64,000 nt of DNA from the NCBI GenBank assembly GCA_963782255.1, contig CAWAIS010000001.1, forward strand, positions 4,216,001 through 4,280,000, given 5' to 3'. Below, one piece after another: positions 46,684-56,800 of this stretch. Position numbers and translations under genes: made by a program. Origin of the DNA: Roseiarcus sp963782255. GTDB taxonomy: Bacteria > Pseudomonadota > Alphaproteobacteria > Rhizobiales > Beijerinckiaceae. Numbering within the stretch: position 1 is the stretch's first letter; each line of letters starts with the position of its first letter. Under the pieces are notes generated by a model, which saw only the letters and a list, made by a program, of their open reading frames with translations, ran no database searches and was not told the DNA's origin.

Positions 46684-48501
46684 TTGGCTGCATGCCTCTT
46701 GTTGCTGGCTTTTGAGCCTTTCTCCACGGCGACGGGAGCGCAAGCGGCTGAATGTCCGTTCGGCTCCGGCCTCGGCGACGGCTGCCCCGCGCCCGGTGGC
46801 GGGACGTTCACCAACCCGAATTTCTTTTCGGGTTACGCGCAGCAGTCGGGCCAGACCTGGGGCAACAAGAACGGCAACACCGGCTGTCCCGCGACAAGCA
46901 AGAATTGCCACCCCTTATGGAACGTAGCCGGCGTTGACTACCCGATCGGCCCTTACACGCCGGTCGCAAAAATGGCGGACCCGGCGGTTGCGGTTCCGGC
47001 CAATTGCGCCTACCACGCCTCGGGCGCGCATTTTTCCCCGCAAGCGCCTTATCTCGAATGCGGAATCGAGCCGACAATCGACGTGACTGTCAATGGTCTC
47101 GATTTCGCCAGCAGGTTTGGCCACAAGTGCGTGTTTTTTCAGATCCGTCCGCATTTCAAAGCCAAGTGGCGAATCGAGAACAGTCACTTCGCCATGGACG
47201 ATCCGGCCTGCACGACGCAGGCTTCCTTCGTTGGCGGGTTTGCGAGCGGCATGGTTTATGACGCGTGGCAGACGGGCGGCAGCGGCGCTGTCACTCAGAA
47301 CCAGTTCGACGGCAATGGGCTTGACCCGGCCGGAACGGGTACGGGCGCGAACTACTGGCTCGCCATGAGTTCGGCCGCTCCGATCAGGGTGCGCTATAAC
47401 GTCTTCCTGCATTCCCCCGCTCACGTCGCGGCCTATGGCGGCATCAGCCGCGTCAATCCCGACCTCGTGTGGGAGTTCAATTATACCGACGGCATCCATG
47501 CCGAGGGCGCCGCGGGCCACGGCGAGGCCTACACCGGGGCGCTCAACTCCCTGACCGACGCTTACAACGTCTGGTTTAATGGCCAAGCCACGGCCAACGT
47601 CGGCGAAACCCTGATCTATCCAATCAGCGCGCCGACCGTCGTGTCGGGCCCGGTCGTCATCATGAACGACGTGCTCGTGCAGAATACGGTCGGCGGCGGC
47701 CCGCGCGGGGTCGCCATGGCTTCGGGCCATCTCGTCAATGGCGTCTTCACCGTCACCAGGCTTTCCGGCGGCCCGCTCGCGCCGGGGATGCAGATCAACG
47801 GGGGCAACATGTTCCTGTTCCGCAATACCAACGCCAATCGTGGCGTCGGCGGGACGTGGACAACTCAATGCGGCATCAACGCTGCAAGCGGCTGGTGCCC
47901 CTTCGCGAACAACTCGACCGCCGTATCGCTGAACCAGGCCTCCTGGCCCGCGGAGAACTTCAAGGCGACAGCGACCCTCGAGGGAACGCCGGAGACCATT
48001 CTGAACGTGACCTCTGTCAAGAGCGGGACCATCCACGTCGGCGACGTCATCTGGGGCAACGGCGGCGGCAGGAATGTCGCCCCCGGGACGACAATCATCG
48101 GCCAGGTCAGCGGAGCGCCAAGCAGGTTCGGGGTTTATACGGTGAGCGGACCGCAGCCAATTCCCCCCGGGACGGAGTTCGCCCTTTTCGGCTCGACGAA
48201 CGCGTGGAACAGCAGAGACGTCGCCAAGCTGCAATTTCTCAATAGTTTTGGCAATTTCGCGATGACTTTGGCTTGGGGCAGCTACAAAGGGCCGATCAGC
48301 ATCCTCAATAACTTTGTCGATAACACCGGGGCCTCACTCGGCGCGTTTGGGCCGGCCCGGGAATGCGCGACGCCCGCGACCTTCGCAGGCAACGTCATCA
48401 TGACGAGCGGCAGCACCAGCGCCCTGGCGGGCGCGCCAAAAGCAGCAAACAGCGAGGCCGCCAACAATTGGGCGACCGGCGCCGGCGCGAGCGGCTGCTA
48501 G
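46684..48501 (+). CDS. Large secreted repeat protein of unknown function (start uncertain)
   Basis: About 605 residues. The hydrophobic segment LAACLLLLAFEPFSTATGAQ and an AEC cleavage-like site form a signal peptide, but no ATG/GTG lies upstream in frame; TTG at 46684 is the nearest start and would leave no basic n-region, so the true start may be farther up or a frameshift may exist. The mature part is rich in Asn, Gly, Thr and Phe. It has two related modules (MNDVLVQNTVGGGPRG to NANRGVGG, and SGTIHVGDVIWGNGGG to FGVYTVSGPQPIPPGTE) that resemble beta-helix or adhesin repeats. Function unknown; cell-surface or matrix role inferred. Confidence 0.6.
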   Translation: MAACLLLLAFEPFSTATGAQAAECPFGSGLGDGCPAPGGGTFTNPNFFSGYAQQSGQTWGNKNGNTGCPATSKNCHPLWNVAGVDYPIGPYTPVAKMADPAVAVPANCAYHASGAHFSPQAPYLECGIEPTIDVTVNGLDFASRFGHKCVFFQIRPHFKAKWRIENSHFAMDDPACTTQASFVGGFASGMVYDAWQTGGSGAVTQNQFDGNGLDPAGTGTGANYWLAMSSAAPIRVRYNVFLHSPAHVAAYGGISRVNPDLVWEFNYTDGIHAEGAAGHGEAYTGALNSLTDAYNVWFNGQATANVGETLIYPISAPTVVSGPVVIMNDVLVQNTVGGGPRGVAMASGHLVNGVFTVTRLSGGPLAPGMQINGGNMFLFRNTNANRGVGGTWTTQCGINAASGWCPFANNSTAVSLNQASWPAENFKATATLEGTPETILNVTSVKSGTIHVGDVIWGNGGGRNVAPGTTIIGQVSGAPSRFGVYTVSGPQPIPPGTEFALFGSTNAWNSRDVAKLQFLNSFGNFAMTLAWGSYKGPISILNNFVDNTGASLGAFGPARECATPATFAGNVIMTSGSTSALAGAPKAANSEAANNWATGAGASGC

Positions 48502-48545
48502 AAGAGGGCGGGCGCCGTCCAAGCGCCTTTGGGGAGCCGCACGCG

Positions 48546-49781
48546 ATGAGCGACGTCTTCATCAACTACGCCAGCGTCGACCGAGACCGCGCAAGGCGAG
48601 TCATCGACGCGCTTCTCCAGGCGGGCTTGACGCTTTCCAACGACCGCCTGATGACGCCTGGAGCCGATGCGGGGCAGATCGAGGCCGCATTCGAGACGGC
48701 CAAATGTGTCGTCGTCCTCTGGTCTGCGGCCGCGGCCGAGTCGCAGTGGGTGCAGCAGGAGATGCGCCAGGTCATGAAGGCCTGGTCGTCCGAACGTCTC
48801 GTGCTCGCCGCGCTCGACGATGCGCCGCTGCCAACGGGCCTCAGGGACATCCCTCTCGTTCCCGTCGGCGAGGAGCCGGCCGCGCTTGTCGGCCGCGTCA
48901 AGGCTGTCGTCGAGCGGAGCGCGGCGCGTCCAACCGTTTCGCCCGAAATGGCCGCGCCGTCGCAGCCCGCCATGCGCGCGTCCCGCCCGGGCGTCGGACT
49001 TCCCGTCGTCCTCGCGGGATTCGCGGTCCTCGCCGCGCTCGCGGTCGGCTGGCTGAGTTGGTCCCTGCTCAACAAAAGCGCCGCACCGCCGGCGCGCCCC
49101 AACTACCACGCCGAATCGCTCCCGCACGCGCATCGTTCCCCCCTTCCGGAGGCCGGTCCGCCCTTGGGATCGAACCCGGAGACTCGAGCTCCCGCTCCCC
49201 CGCCTCAGCCCGAAGCCGCGCCTTCACAGGCGTCGCTCCGGGATTGGGCGCCGCTCCTTCTCGGGCTCACGGCGGGCGCCCTTGCCGGCGCTGCGGCGGT
49301 CTGGCTCTGGGCGATCCGGTCGCGCCGGCCGCCTATGCCCGCGCCGGCGCGGGTCGCGGAGCCGCCGCCGCATGATCCACACCCCGCCGGCGGCTGGCAG
49401 GTGTTCGTCTCCTACAGCCACAAGGACGGAAGAGTCGTAGAGGAGCTCGTGCAGAAGCTCGAGGCGATGGGCTATCCGGTTTGGATCGACCGCGAGCCTT
49501 CAGGCGTCCAGCGCTACGCTGGGGCGATCGTCGGCGCCATCCGCACGTCGAAACTGGTCGCCCTGATGGGTTCGCAAAGCGCCTTTGCCTCGGATCATGT
49601 GATCCGCGAAATCTACGTCGCCGGCGACCTCAAGAAGCCCTTCCTTGTCTTCCAGCTGGATCCGACCGATTTCCCCGACGAAGTGCTTTATTTTGTCACC
49701 GGCTTCCCGCGAATTCCGATCGCGGGCGTAACCGCCGAGCAGCTCCGGGCCGAGATCGTCCGGTTGGCGCGGGAGAAGTGA
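48546..49781 (+). CDS. Membrane protein with two TIR domains (TIR-TM-TM-TIR)
   Basis: A 411-residue protein. TIR 1 (residues 1-125) opens MSDVFINYASVDRDRARRVI and keeps a Glu at 72 in SQWVQQEMRQV. TM 1 is about 151-175 (GLPVVLAGFAVLAALAVGWL). A proline-rich loop of about 60 residues follows, then TM 2 at about 235-257 (APLLLGLTAGALAGAAAVWL) and TIR 2 (284-411) with QVFVSYSHKDGRVVEELVQK, PVWIDREPSGVQRY and Glu 355 in SDHVIREIYVA. Both TIRs would face the cytoplasm with the loop outside. TIR domains can hydrolyse NAD or make signal nucleotides. The start is the ATG after GCGATG spacing. Confidence 0.85.
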   Translation: MSDVFINYASVDRDRARRVIDALLQAGLTLSNDRLMTPGADAGQIEAAFETAKCVVVLWSAAAAESQWVQQEMRQVMKAWSSERLVLAALDDAPLPTGLRDIPLVPVGEEPAALVGRVKAVVERSAARPTVSPEMAAPSQPAMRASRPGVGLPVVLAGFAVLAALAVGWLSWSLLNKSAAPPARPNYHAESLPHAHRSPLPEAGPPLGSNPETRAPAPPPQPEAAPSQASLRDWAPLLLGLTAGALAGAAAVWLWAIRSRRPPMPAPARVAEPPPHDPHPAGGWQVFVSYSHKDGRVVEELVQKLEAMGYPVWIDREPSGVQRYAGAIVGAIRTSKLVALMGSQSAFASDHVIREIYVAGDLKKPFLVFQLDPTDFPDEVLYFVTGFPRIPIAGVTAEQLRAEIVRLAREK

Positions 49782-49956
49782 AGCGCGCGCCGCACCCGTT
49801 GCGGCTGATTACGTCGGTCGAGCGCAAGAGACCTCCGGCTCCGGCGAGCGCGCCGCTTTGACAAACAAGGCTTCAAAAGCCACGCTCGCGCTTGGCTTCA
49901 GGCGCTCGGCCCGGCTGCAAGCCGTCTCGACGAGATCGGCCGAAAGGCGTCGTCTC

Positions 49957-50400
49957 ATGAGCGAGAAGATCTGCGTCACCGTGACCCGCGAGGACAGGTA
50001 CCGGTTTCTCATCGACTTCGGACCGGGCGTCCAGCAGACGGCGAGCGACGAGCCCCCGCCGCTCGGCGAGGGCGCGGGGCCTTCGCCAGAGCAGTTCCTG
50101 GGCGCCGCGGTCGCCAATTGCCTGTGCTCGAGCCTTGTCTTCGCGGTCAACAAGTTCAAGGGAGATCCCGGACGGCTGACCGCGACGGCGACCTGCGAAA
50201 CCGGCCGCAACGAGAACAAGAGGTTGCGGGTGACCCACATCCAGGTCGACATCGCCCTCGGCGCGCCTCCGGATGAACTCCCCCATCTGGACCGGGCTCT
50301 GGCGCAATTCGAGGAATTCTGCACCGTTTCGCAAAGCGTCCGCGCCGGCGTCCAATTCGCCGTGAGCGTCCAGGGCCCGGACGGGCGCAGGCTCAAATAG
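49957..50400 (+). CDS. OsmC family protein
   Basis: A 147-residue protein, start MSEKICVTVTREDRYR; the frame is open 33 codons further up but without family similarity. It has two redox cysteines in VANCLCSSLVFAV and FEEFCTVSQSVRAG and the GPSPEQFLGAAVA block. OsmC/Ohr proteins reduce organic or fatty-acid hydroperoxides. It has CLC before the second-helix Cys, unlike most members. No regulator such as OhrR is adjacent. Confidence 0.82.
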   Translation: MSEKICVTVTREDRYRFLIDFGPGVQQTASDEPPPLGEGAGPSPEQFLGAAVANCLCSSLVFAVNKFKGDPGRLTATATCETGRNENKRLRVTHIQVDIALGAPPDELPHLDRALAQFEEFCTVSQSVRAGVQFAVSVQGPDGRRLK

Positions 50401-50527
50401 CGTCACTTCGGCCATTTCGCCCGGAAATGGCGCCGTAACGCCTTGATAGAATGGGAAACACGCCTGGAAATGGCGCTCCGCCGCCCGGCGCGGTAAAGTC
50501 GGCGCGTCCAGCAATCCCAGAGTTTGC

Positions 50528-50983
50528 ATGCCCCGAACTTTCCCTCCCCGCTCGGCCCTCGTCCTTGTCGCCTGTGCAGGGTGCGCCGCCGCATGGCGTG
50601 CGGCCTCTGCTCAGGACCTCGGGCCAAGCGTCGAGTTGCGCCCCGGCCAGGAGGTCACGTTTCCCGTGACAATCGCCAATGGAGAGGTGACGCCGGGAAA
50701 GGCGCGCGGCTTGAAGCCCGGGGCGGCCCCCGTGGACGGCGAGATCACGGTGAGATTGATCAAGCACGGGCTCTCTCCCTACGCCGAACTCATGGCGCGC
50801 GAAAAGACGTCCGAACCGGTCGACTTCATGGCGACCGGTCTCATCGGCGACATCAAGATCGACGAGATCAGGGTCTGCGGCCAGGTCGACGCGCCCACCT
50901 CAGCGCGGATCGCCTCGGGCTCGTGGCGCGTCTCGCTCAACCGGTTTACCATCGGCGGCAAAGCGGGGCTGGGATGCCCGTAA
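50528..50983 (+). CDS. Secreted protein of unknown function
   Basis: A 151-residue protein with a signal peptide (ALVLVACAGCAAAWRAASAQ). The mature part, VELRPGQEVTFPVTIANGEV, ITVRLIKHGLSPYAELMARE and IDEIRVCGQVDAPTSARIAS, is rich in beta strands with two cysteines that could pair. No family is recognised. Confidence 0.55.
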   Translation: MPRTFPPRSALVLVACAGCAAAWRAASAQDLGPSVELRPGQEVTFPVTIANGEVTPGKARGLKPGAAPVDGEITVRLIKHGLSPYAELMAREKTSEPVDFMATGLIGDIKIDEIRVCGQVDAPTSARIASGSWRVSLNRFTIGGKAGLGCP

Positions 50984-51041
50984 AGACTTTTCGCCGCCTC
51001 GTGCGTTAGAATGGCCGGACGGCGAAGGAGACGCGCGTCCC

Positions 51042-51281
51042 ATGAGCAGGATCACCTACGAGATTGTCGAGCATGACGGCGGCTGGGCCTACCGGGTCGG
51101 CGACGTCATCTCCGAGACCTATCCAAGCCACGACCTCGCCCGCAAAGCCGCCGAGCGGGCCGCCGGCGAGCAGCGGGTCGGGCGCGAAACGACGAGCATC
51201 GAATGGGAGGACAGGGAGGGCCGCTGGCACGACGAAATCTCGCCAGGCGGAGACCGCCCCGACACCGACGTCGAGGGGTGA
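51042..51281 (+). CDS. DUF2188 family small protein
   Basis: A 79-residue protein. It reads ITYEIVEHDGGWAYRVGDVI and PSHDLARKAAERAAGEQRVG then SIEWEDREGRWHDE, a small domain like DUF2188 found widely in Hyphomicrobiales. The pattern resembles a short alpha/beta fold. No known function. Confidence 0.7.
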   Translation: MSRITYEIVEHDGGWAYRVGDVISETYPSHDLARKAAERAAGEQRVGRETTSIEWEDREGRWHDEISPGGDRPDTDVEG

Positions 51282-51306
51282 GGCTCGCGGCCCGCGAGCG
51301 CAAGCC

Positions 51307-51785
51307 TCATCCGCGCTGGAGGGCGCGGATATCGTCCCAAAGATCGTCAAGGTTCTTTTGAACGAGGGGCGACAGCGAATTCGGCAGCCGGGCCAAGCGC
51401 GACCATTCGTCCTGCACGACATTCCGACTGTAGGCGACAAGAGCCTGCTTGGCGTCGTGAGCCGAGGGGCCAAGGGCCTCCAGTTCGCGCCCAAGGCGAT
51501 GGATAAGGGTCGCTTCCCGTCTCGCGTTCCTTTCGGTTTTCGCGAGGTTCGAGAATCCGTTCGTAATCAGGAGGGCGAGAACGAAGCGGAGAAGCCGAGC
51601 AGGCTCGTATGCGCGGTGTGGGCGAGCTTGTCCTCGAACGAGCTGTGTTGCGGCCAGCGTCGAAACCAGAACCGATTGGAAAGAACGGCGACGCCGCCGC
51701 CGATCAGGCCGAACGCAATCGCCGAGAGAGTTAAGATCACAACATCGGGAAGCGAATTCGCAAGCGCGTTGACAAGGTCGGACAT
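51307..51785 (-). pseudogene. DUF4239/bestrophin-like membrane protein, frameshifted and short
   Basis: From the ATG the protein reads MSDLVNALANSLPDVVILTL, SAIAFGLIGGGVAVLSNRFW and HTAHTSLLGFSA, then drifts out of frame. In the next frame it goes on FVLALLITNGFSNLAKTE, RNARREATLIHRLGRELEAL, GPSAHDAKQALVAYSRN and LARLPNSLSPLVQKNLDDLW. This is a DUF4239-type start; adding one T in the GCTTCG step (plus-strand about 51586-51590) restores it. The family is about 250 residues, and this ends at about 160, so the 3' part is missing even after repair. Confidence 0.65.
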
Positions 51786-51969
51786 GCAGCACCCTGTTTC
51801 CCCTCTCAAACGGTGTCAAGGACTGCGACCGTCGGATCCCGTGACGGAACCGCAGCGAGCCTTGATGCGGTGTCGAACACCGGCTTCGCCCGGATTTTGC
51901 CGCTTGTCTCGCGCTCCGCGTCGGCCCACCTTATGGTGAAGGGAACAGCTTCCGGGCGAGCGAGAAGAA

Positions 51970-52893
51970 TTGCAGCGCGACACGACCATACTGAACGTGC
52001 GTCACGTGACGACCTACCGCTACGCGCGCCCCGTGGAATTCGGCGAGCACCGCATGATGATGCGGCCGCGCGACGGGTACGACCAGCGCCTCGTCTCGTC
52101 CGAGCTTGCGATCGACCCCCGGCCGGCGCGGATGCGCTGGCTCTACGATCCGTTCGACAATTGCGTCGCCCTGGCCTCGTTCTCGGGCGCCTCTAAGCAG
52201 CTCAGCGTCGAGAACCGCTTCACGGTCGAGCGGACGCCGGACAATTCCCCGGGCGGCGAGATCGATCCGCGCGCGCGGGAATATCCGTTTTCCTATCTGC
52301 CCGAGGAGTTGCCCGACATCTCCCGCTCGATCGAGCGTCTCTACAGCGACCCGGGCGGAGAGCTCGACCGCTGGGTGCGTCAGTTTCTCAGCACGAAGGG
52401 GAATACGCAGACGAGCCACCTGCTCATGACCATGACCTACGCGATCAAGGAGAGCTTCTCCTACGAGCGCCGGGAGGAGTCCGGCGTGCATCCGCCGCGG
52501 CTCACGCTCGATTTGCGCCGCGGCAGCTGCCGCGACTTTGCGGTTCTGATGATGGAGGCGGCCCGCGCGCTCGGCATCGCCGCGCGCTTCGTCTCCGGCT
52601 ACGTCTATGTGCCAAGGGACGAGGACGAGGACGTCCGGCGCGGCGCGGGGGCGACGCATGCCTGGTGCCAAGTCTATCTGCCGGGCGCGGGCTGGGTCGA
52701 GTTCGACCCGACCAATGGTCTCATCGGCGGCAAGGACCTTATTCGCGTCGCAGTCGCGCGCGATCCTGCTCAGGCCGCGCCGCTGACTGGAACGTACTTC
52801 GGCAGCCTGGAGGATGAATCGGGCATGGAAGTCTCCGTCGAAGTGACGCAACCGAAGTCGCTCGAGCGCGTTCTACCCGAAGAGACCTCGTGA
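51970..52893 (+). CDS. Transglutaminase-like protein 1
   Basis: A 307-residue protein with a TTG start. It opens LNVRHVTTYRYARPVEFGEH, the N-terminal beta domain of bacterial transglutaminase-like proteins. The catalytic core has RRGSCRDFAVLMMEAARALG (Cys), then GATHAWCQVYLPGAGWVEFD (His) and PTNGL (Asp). All three triad positions are present. Such cytosolic enzymes act as proteases or cross-linkers of unknown substrate. Directly followed by a second homologue, whose start lies 20 bp after this stop. Confidence 0.88.
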   Translation: MQRDTTILNVRHVTTYRYARPVEFGEHRMMMRPRDGYDQRLVSSELAIDPRPARMRWLYDPFDNCVALASFSGASKQLSVENRFTVERTPDNSPGGEIDPRAREYPFSYLPEELPDISRSIERLYSDPGGELDRWVRQFLSTKGNTQTSHLLMTMTYAIKESFSYERREESGVHPPRLTLDLRRGSCRDFAVLMMEAARALGIAARFVSGYVYVPRDEDEDVRRGAGATHAWCQVYLPGAGWVEFDPTNGLIGGKDLIRVAVARDPAQAAPLTGTYFGSLEDESGMEVSVEVTQPKSLERVLPEETS

Positions 52894-52913
52894 GGCGGTC
52901 GGGGAGCTTCAAA

Positions 52914-53729
52914 ATGATCATACGCGCAGGCTATACGATTTCCTTCCATTGCGCCGTCGTGACGCCGATGCTGTTGCAGCTCAACGTTCATCCGTCGCGC
53001 GAGGCGGATCTGTTGACGCCGGACGTCGTGCGCTCGACGCCTAACCTGCCGATGGACTCCTATATCGATCTCTTCGGCAACCGCGTGACGCGGGTCGAAG
53101 CCCCGCCCGGACACGTGACCTTCATGAGCGACTTCACCATCCGCGACAGCGGCCTGCCGGACGAGACGCCGCCGGACGCGCCGCTGACGCCAGTCAGGGA
53201 ATTGCCGAGCGAAACGCTCGTCTTCCTGCTCGCGAGCCGCTATTGCGACAGCGACAATCTCAGCGATTTCGCCTGGACGCAGTTCAAGGGAATCGGCGGC
53301 GGCGCCAGGCTCGTCCAGGCGATCTGCGATTTCGCGCATAGCCGCATCCGCTTCGACTACGCTGCGGCCAACCCGCGCCGCACCGCCTCCGATGGGCTTC
53401 GGGAGGGCGTCGGCGTCTGCCGCGACTTCGCCCATCTCGCGGTCGCGTTGTGCAGGGCGATGAACGTGCCGGCGCGTTATTGCACGGGCTACCTCGGCGA
53501 CATCGGCGTCCCGCCGGACCCGGCGCCGATGGACTTTTCCGCCTGGTTCGAGGTTTTTCTGAACGGAAAATGGTATTCGTTCGATGCGCGACACAACATG
53601 CCCCGCATCGGCCGCGTCGTCATGGCGCGCGGTCGCGACGCCGCCGACGTCGCCCTCTCGACCGCCTTCGGCAACGCGCCGCTGCAGCGCTTCGAGGTCA
53701 CGACCTACGAGGAGGCGATGGCCACTTAG
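52914..53729 (+). CDS. Transglutaminase-like protein 2
   Basis: A 271-residue homologue of the gene before it. The start is the ATG giving MIIRAGYTISFHC after GGGGAG. LREGVGVCRDFAHLAVALCR carries the catalytic Cys, but the usual His segment reads PAPMDFSAWFEVFLNGKWYS, with Ser where DFHAWF is expected; FDARHNMPRIGR follows with the Asp and a later His. This Ser version may be normal for its subfamily. The gene pair probably acts in one pathway. Substrate unknown. Confidence 0.87.
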   Translation: MIIRAGYTISFHCAVVTPMLLQLNVHPSREADLLTPDVVRSTPNLPMDSYIDLFGNRVTRVEAPPGHVTFMSDFTIRDSGLPDETPPDAPLTPVRELPSETLVFLLASRYCDSDNLSDFAWTQFKGIGGGARLVQAICDFAHSRIRFDYAAANPRRTASDGLREGVGVCRDFAHLAVALCRAMNVPARYCTGYLGDIGVPPDPAPMDFSAWFEVFLNGKWYSFDARHNMPRIGRVVMARGRDAADVALSTAFGNAPLQRFEVTTYEEAMAT

Positions 53730-53868
53730 CGTATCGTGCGCTGCGGCACCCCTTCTCTCTCGAGGGAGAAGGTGGCCGACGAAGTCGGCCGGATGAGGGT
53801 CGCGTGCGCAACATGGCGACCTGCTCCGCGGTGCGACCCCAACCCTCTTGCACACGAGCGGCCCGCGC

Positions 53869-56800
53869 TCACCCGCGCTTGCCGATCGCAGCCTCCAGCG
53901 AGGCGAGGTTTTTGCGCGCGGTCGCCGTGTTGGGATGGTTAGGCCCGAGGCTTGCCGCGAAAATCGCCAGCGCCCGGCGCATCAGCGGCCCGGCCTCGGC
54001 GAGGCGGTTCGTGTCGTGAAGCAGCAGCGCGACATTGTTGAGGTCAGTCGCCACATTGGGATGATCCGGGCCGTGGCTCTTCTCGTCGATCGCGAGCGCA
54101 CGACGCATCAGCGGTTCGGCCTCGGCGAGGCGGTTCGTAGCCTGAAGCAGCCCCGCGAGATTGTTGATGACCCTCGCCCCGTGGGGATGATCGGGGCCAT
54201 AGCTCCTTTCGACAATCGCGAGCGCGCGCCTATACAACGGCTCTGCCTCGGCGAGGCGGTTCGTGGCCTTGAGCAGCTGCGCGAGATTGTTGAGGCGGAT
54301 CGCCACATCGGGATGATCCGGGCCGTAGCTCTTCTCGTCGATCGCGAGCGCGCGACGCATCAGCGGCTCGGCCTCGGCGAGCCGGTTCGTGGCCTGAAGC
54401 AGCTGCGCGAGATTGTTGAGGCGGATCGCCACATTGGGATGATCCGGGCCGTAGCTCTTTTCGTCGATCGCGAGCGCGCGACGCATCAGCGGCTCGGCCT
54501 CGCCGAGGCGGTTTGTGTCTTGAAGCAGCTGCGCGAGATTGCTGAGGTCTCTCGCCACGTTGGGATCATCGGGCCCGTAGCTCTTTTCGTCGATCGCGAG
54601 CGCGCGACGCATCAGCGGCTCGGCCTCGGCGAGGCGGTTCGTGGCCTGAAGCAGCTGCGCGAGATTGTTGAGGCGGATCGCCACATTGGGATGATCCGGG
54701 CCGTAGCTCTTTTCGTCGATCGCGAGCGCGCGACGCATCAGCGGCTCGGCCTCGGCGAGCCGGTTCGTGGCCTGAAGCAGCGCCGCGAGATTGTTGAGGT
54801 CCCTTGCCACATTGGGGTGATCGGACCCACAGCTCTTCTCGTCGATGGCGAGCGCGCGGCGCATCAGGGGCTCGGCCTCGGCGAGGCGATTCGTGGCTTG
54901 AAGCAGTAGCGCGATATTGTTGAGGCGGATCGCCACATTGGGATGATCCGGGCCGTAGCTCTTCTCGTCGATCGCCAGCGCGCGGCGCATCGGCGGCTCG
55001 GCCTCGGCGAGGCGGTTCGTGGCCTGAAGCAGCCCCGCGAGATTGTTTAGGTCCCTCGCCACATTGGGATGATCTGCGCCATAGCTCTTTTCGTCGATCG
55101 TAAGTGCGCGGCGCATCTGCGGCTCGGCCTCGGCGAGGCGGTTTGTGTCCTGAAGCAGCCGCGCGAGATTGTTGAGGCGGATCGCCACATTGGGATGATC
55201 GGGGCTGTAGCTTTTCTCGTCGATCGCGAGCGCGCGGCGCATCAGCGCCTCGGCCTCGGCGAGGCGGTTCGTGGCCTGAAGCAGTGCCCCGAGATTGTTG
55301 AGGTGCCTCGCCACATGGGGATGATCTGGGCCATAGCTCTTTTCATCGATTGCCAGCGCGCGGCGCATCAGGGGCTCGGCCTCGGTGGGACGATTCGTGG
55401 CCTGAAGCAGCCCCGCGAGATTGTTTAGGTCCCTCGCCACATTGGGATGATCTGCGCCATAGCTCTTTTCGTCGATCGTAAGTGCGCGGCGCATCTGCGG
55501 CTCGGCCTCGGCGAGGCGGTTTGTGTCCTGAAGCAGCCGCGCGAGATTGTTGAGGCGGATCGCCACATTGGGATGATCGGGGCTGTAGCTTTTCTCGTCG
55601 ATCGCGAGCGCGCGGCGCATCAGCGCCTCGGCCTCGGCGAGGCGGTTCGTGGCCTGAAGCAGTGCCCCGAGATTGTTGAGGTGCCTCGCCACATGGGGAT
55701 GATCTGGGCCATAGCTCTTTTCATCGATTGCCAGCGCGCGGCGCATCAGGGGCTCGGCCTCGGTGGGACAATTCGTGGCCTGAAGCAGCCCCGCGAGATT
55801 GTTGAGACGGATCGCCACCTGGGGGTGATCCGGGCCGTAGCTCGCCTCGACGATCACGAGCGCGCAGCGACAGAGCGGCTCGGCCTCGGCGTAATCCGCT
55901 TTCGCATAGAATAGAGCGCCGAGTTCGTTGAACAGCCGCGCGGTCGGCTCCGCAATCTCCGCCGCGTCCGCGTTGCGCGCGACCGCGAGCGCATGCGGCG
56001 CGAGCGGATCGAGGGTTGGCCAGTTCCGCACGTCGTCGGAATCGCCGACGAAGGCCGCGTTGATCCATTCCAGCGCCTCGCGCAGCGCCTGCGACCTGCG
56101 CTCCTCGCCCATTGCGCGGCGGGCGAAGTCCTGCACGAGGCGATGAACGACGAAGCCCGGCGAGCCGCCGTCCTCCCCCCTGACGCGGGTGATGAGCGAA
56201 TAGGCGTAGAGGCCGGCGCGGGCGGAGGTCGCACCGGCGCTCGCCGCTTCGCCTGGAACCGCGACGTCGAGGAGCGAATTGGGGATCGGATCGGGCGCGA
56301 GATACGCGAGCCGGTCGAGCAGGCGGCGGCTTTCGGGGGTGAGCCGCGCAACCGATGTCGTCCAGACCGTCGCAAGGGTCTTTTCCGAGCCGGTCACGAC
56401 CGGATCGGACCAGCGGAGCGCCGCGTCGCGCGCCGCGTTCCACAGCGCCAGATAGCCGGCGAAGCCGATATGCTCGACCGCGATATGGGCGCCCGCCTGT
56501 TCCAGCCCGAGGGCGAGGCCGCCAAGCTCGCGCGCCAGCTTCCGCGCCAGCGCCGCGTCGTCGGGAGCCTTGCTGCGATCGTTCTCCGTCCGGTCGAGCA
56601 AAAATTGCGTCGCGGCGTCCTCGCCGAGCGCCTGGAGTTCGAGCTTGCGGATGGCCGGAGGGAAATTCGCCGCCCGCGCGGTGACGATCATATGCCCGCC
56701 CTTCAGCCGCGGCAGGAGCTGGCTCACCGCGGCGACGGCCGCGCCGTCGTCGACATTGTCGAGGATCATCAGCCAGGTCGGGTTGACCTCTAACCAGCGC

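Noticed and set aside
53848..54909. Repetitive plus-strand frame opposite the TPR array
   Set aside because: It repeats only because the TPR codons do; the reverse strand encodes regular TPRs.
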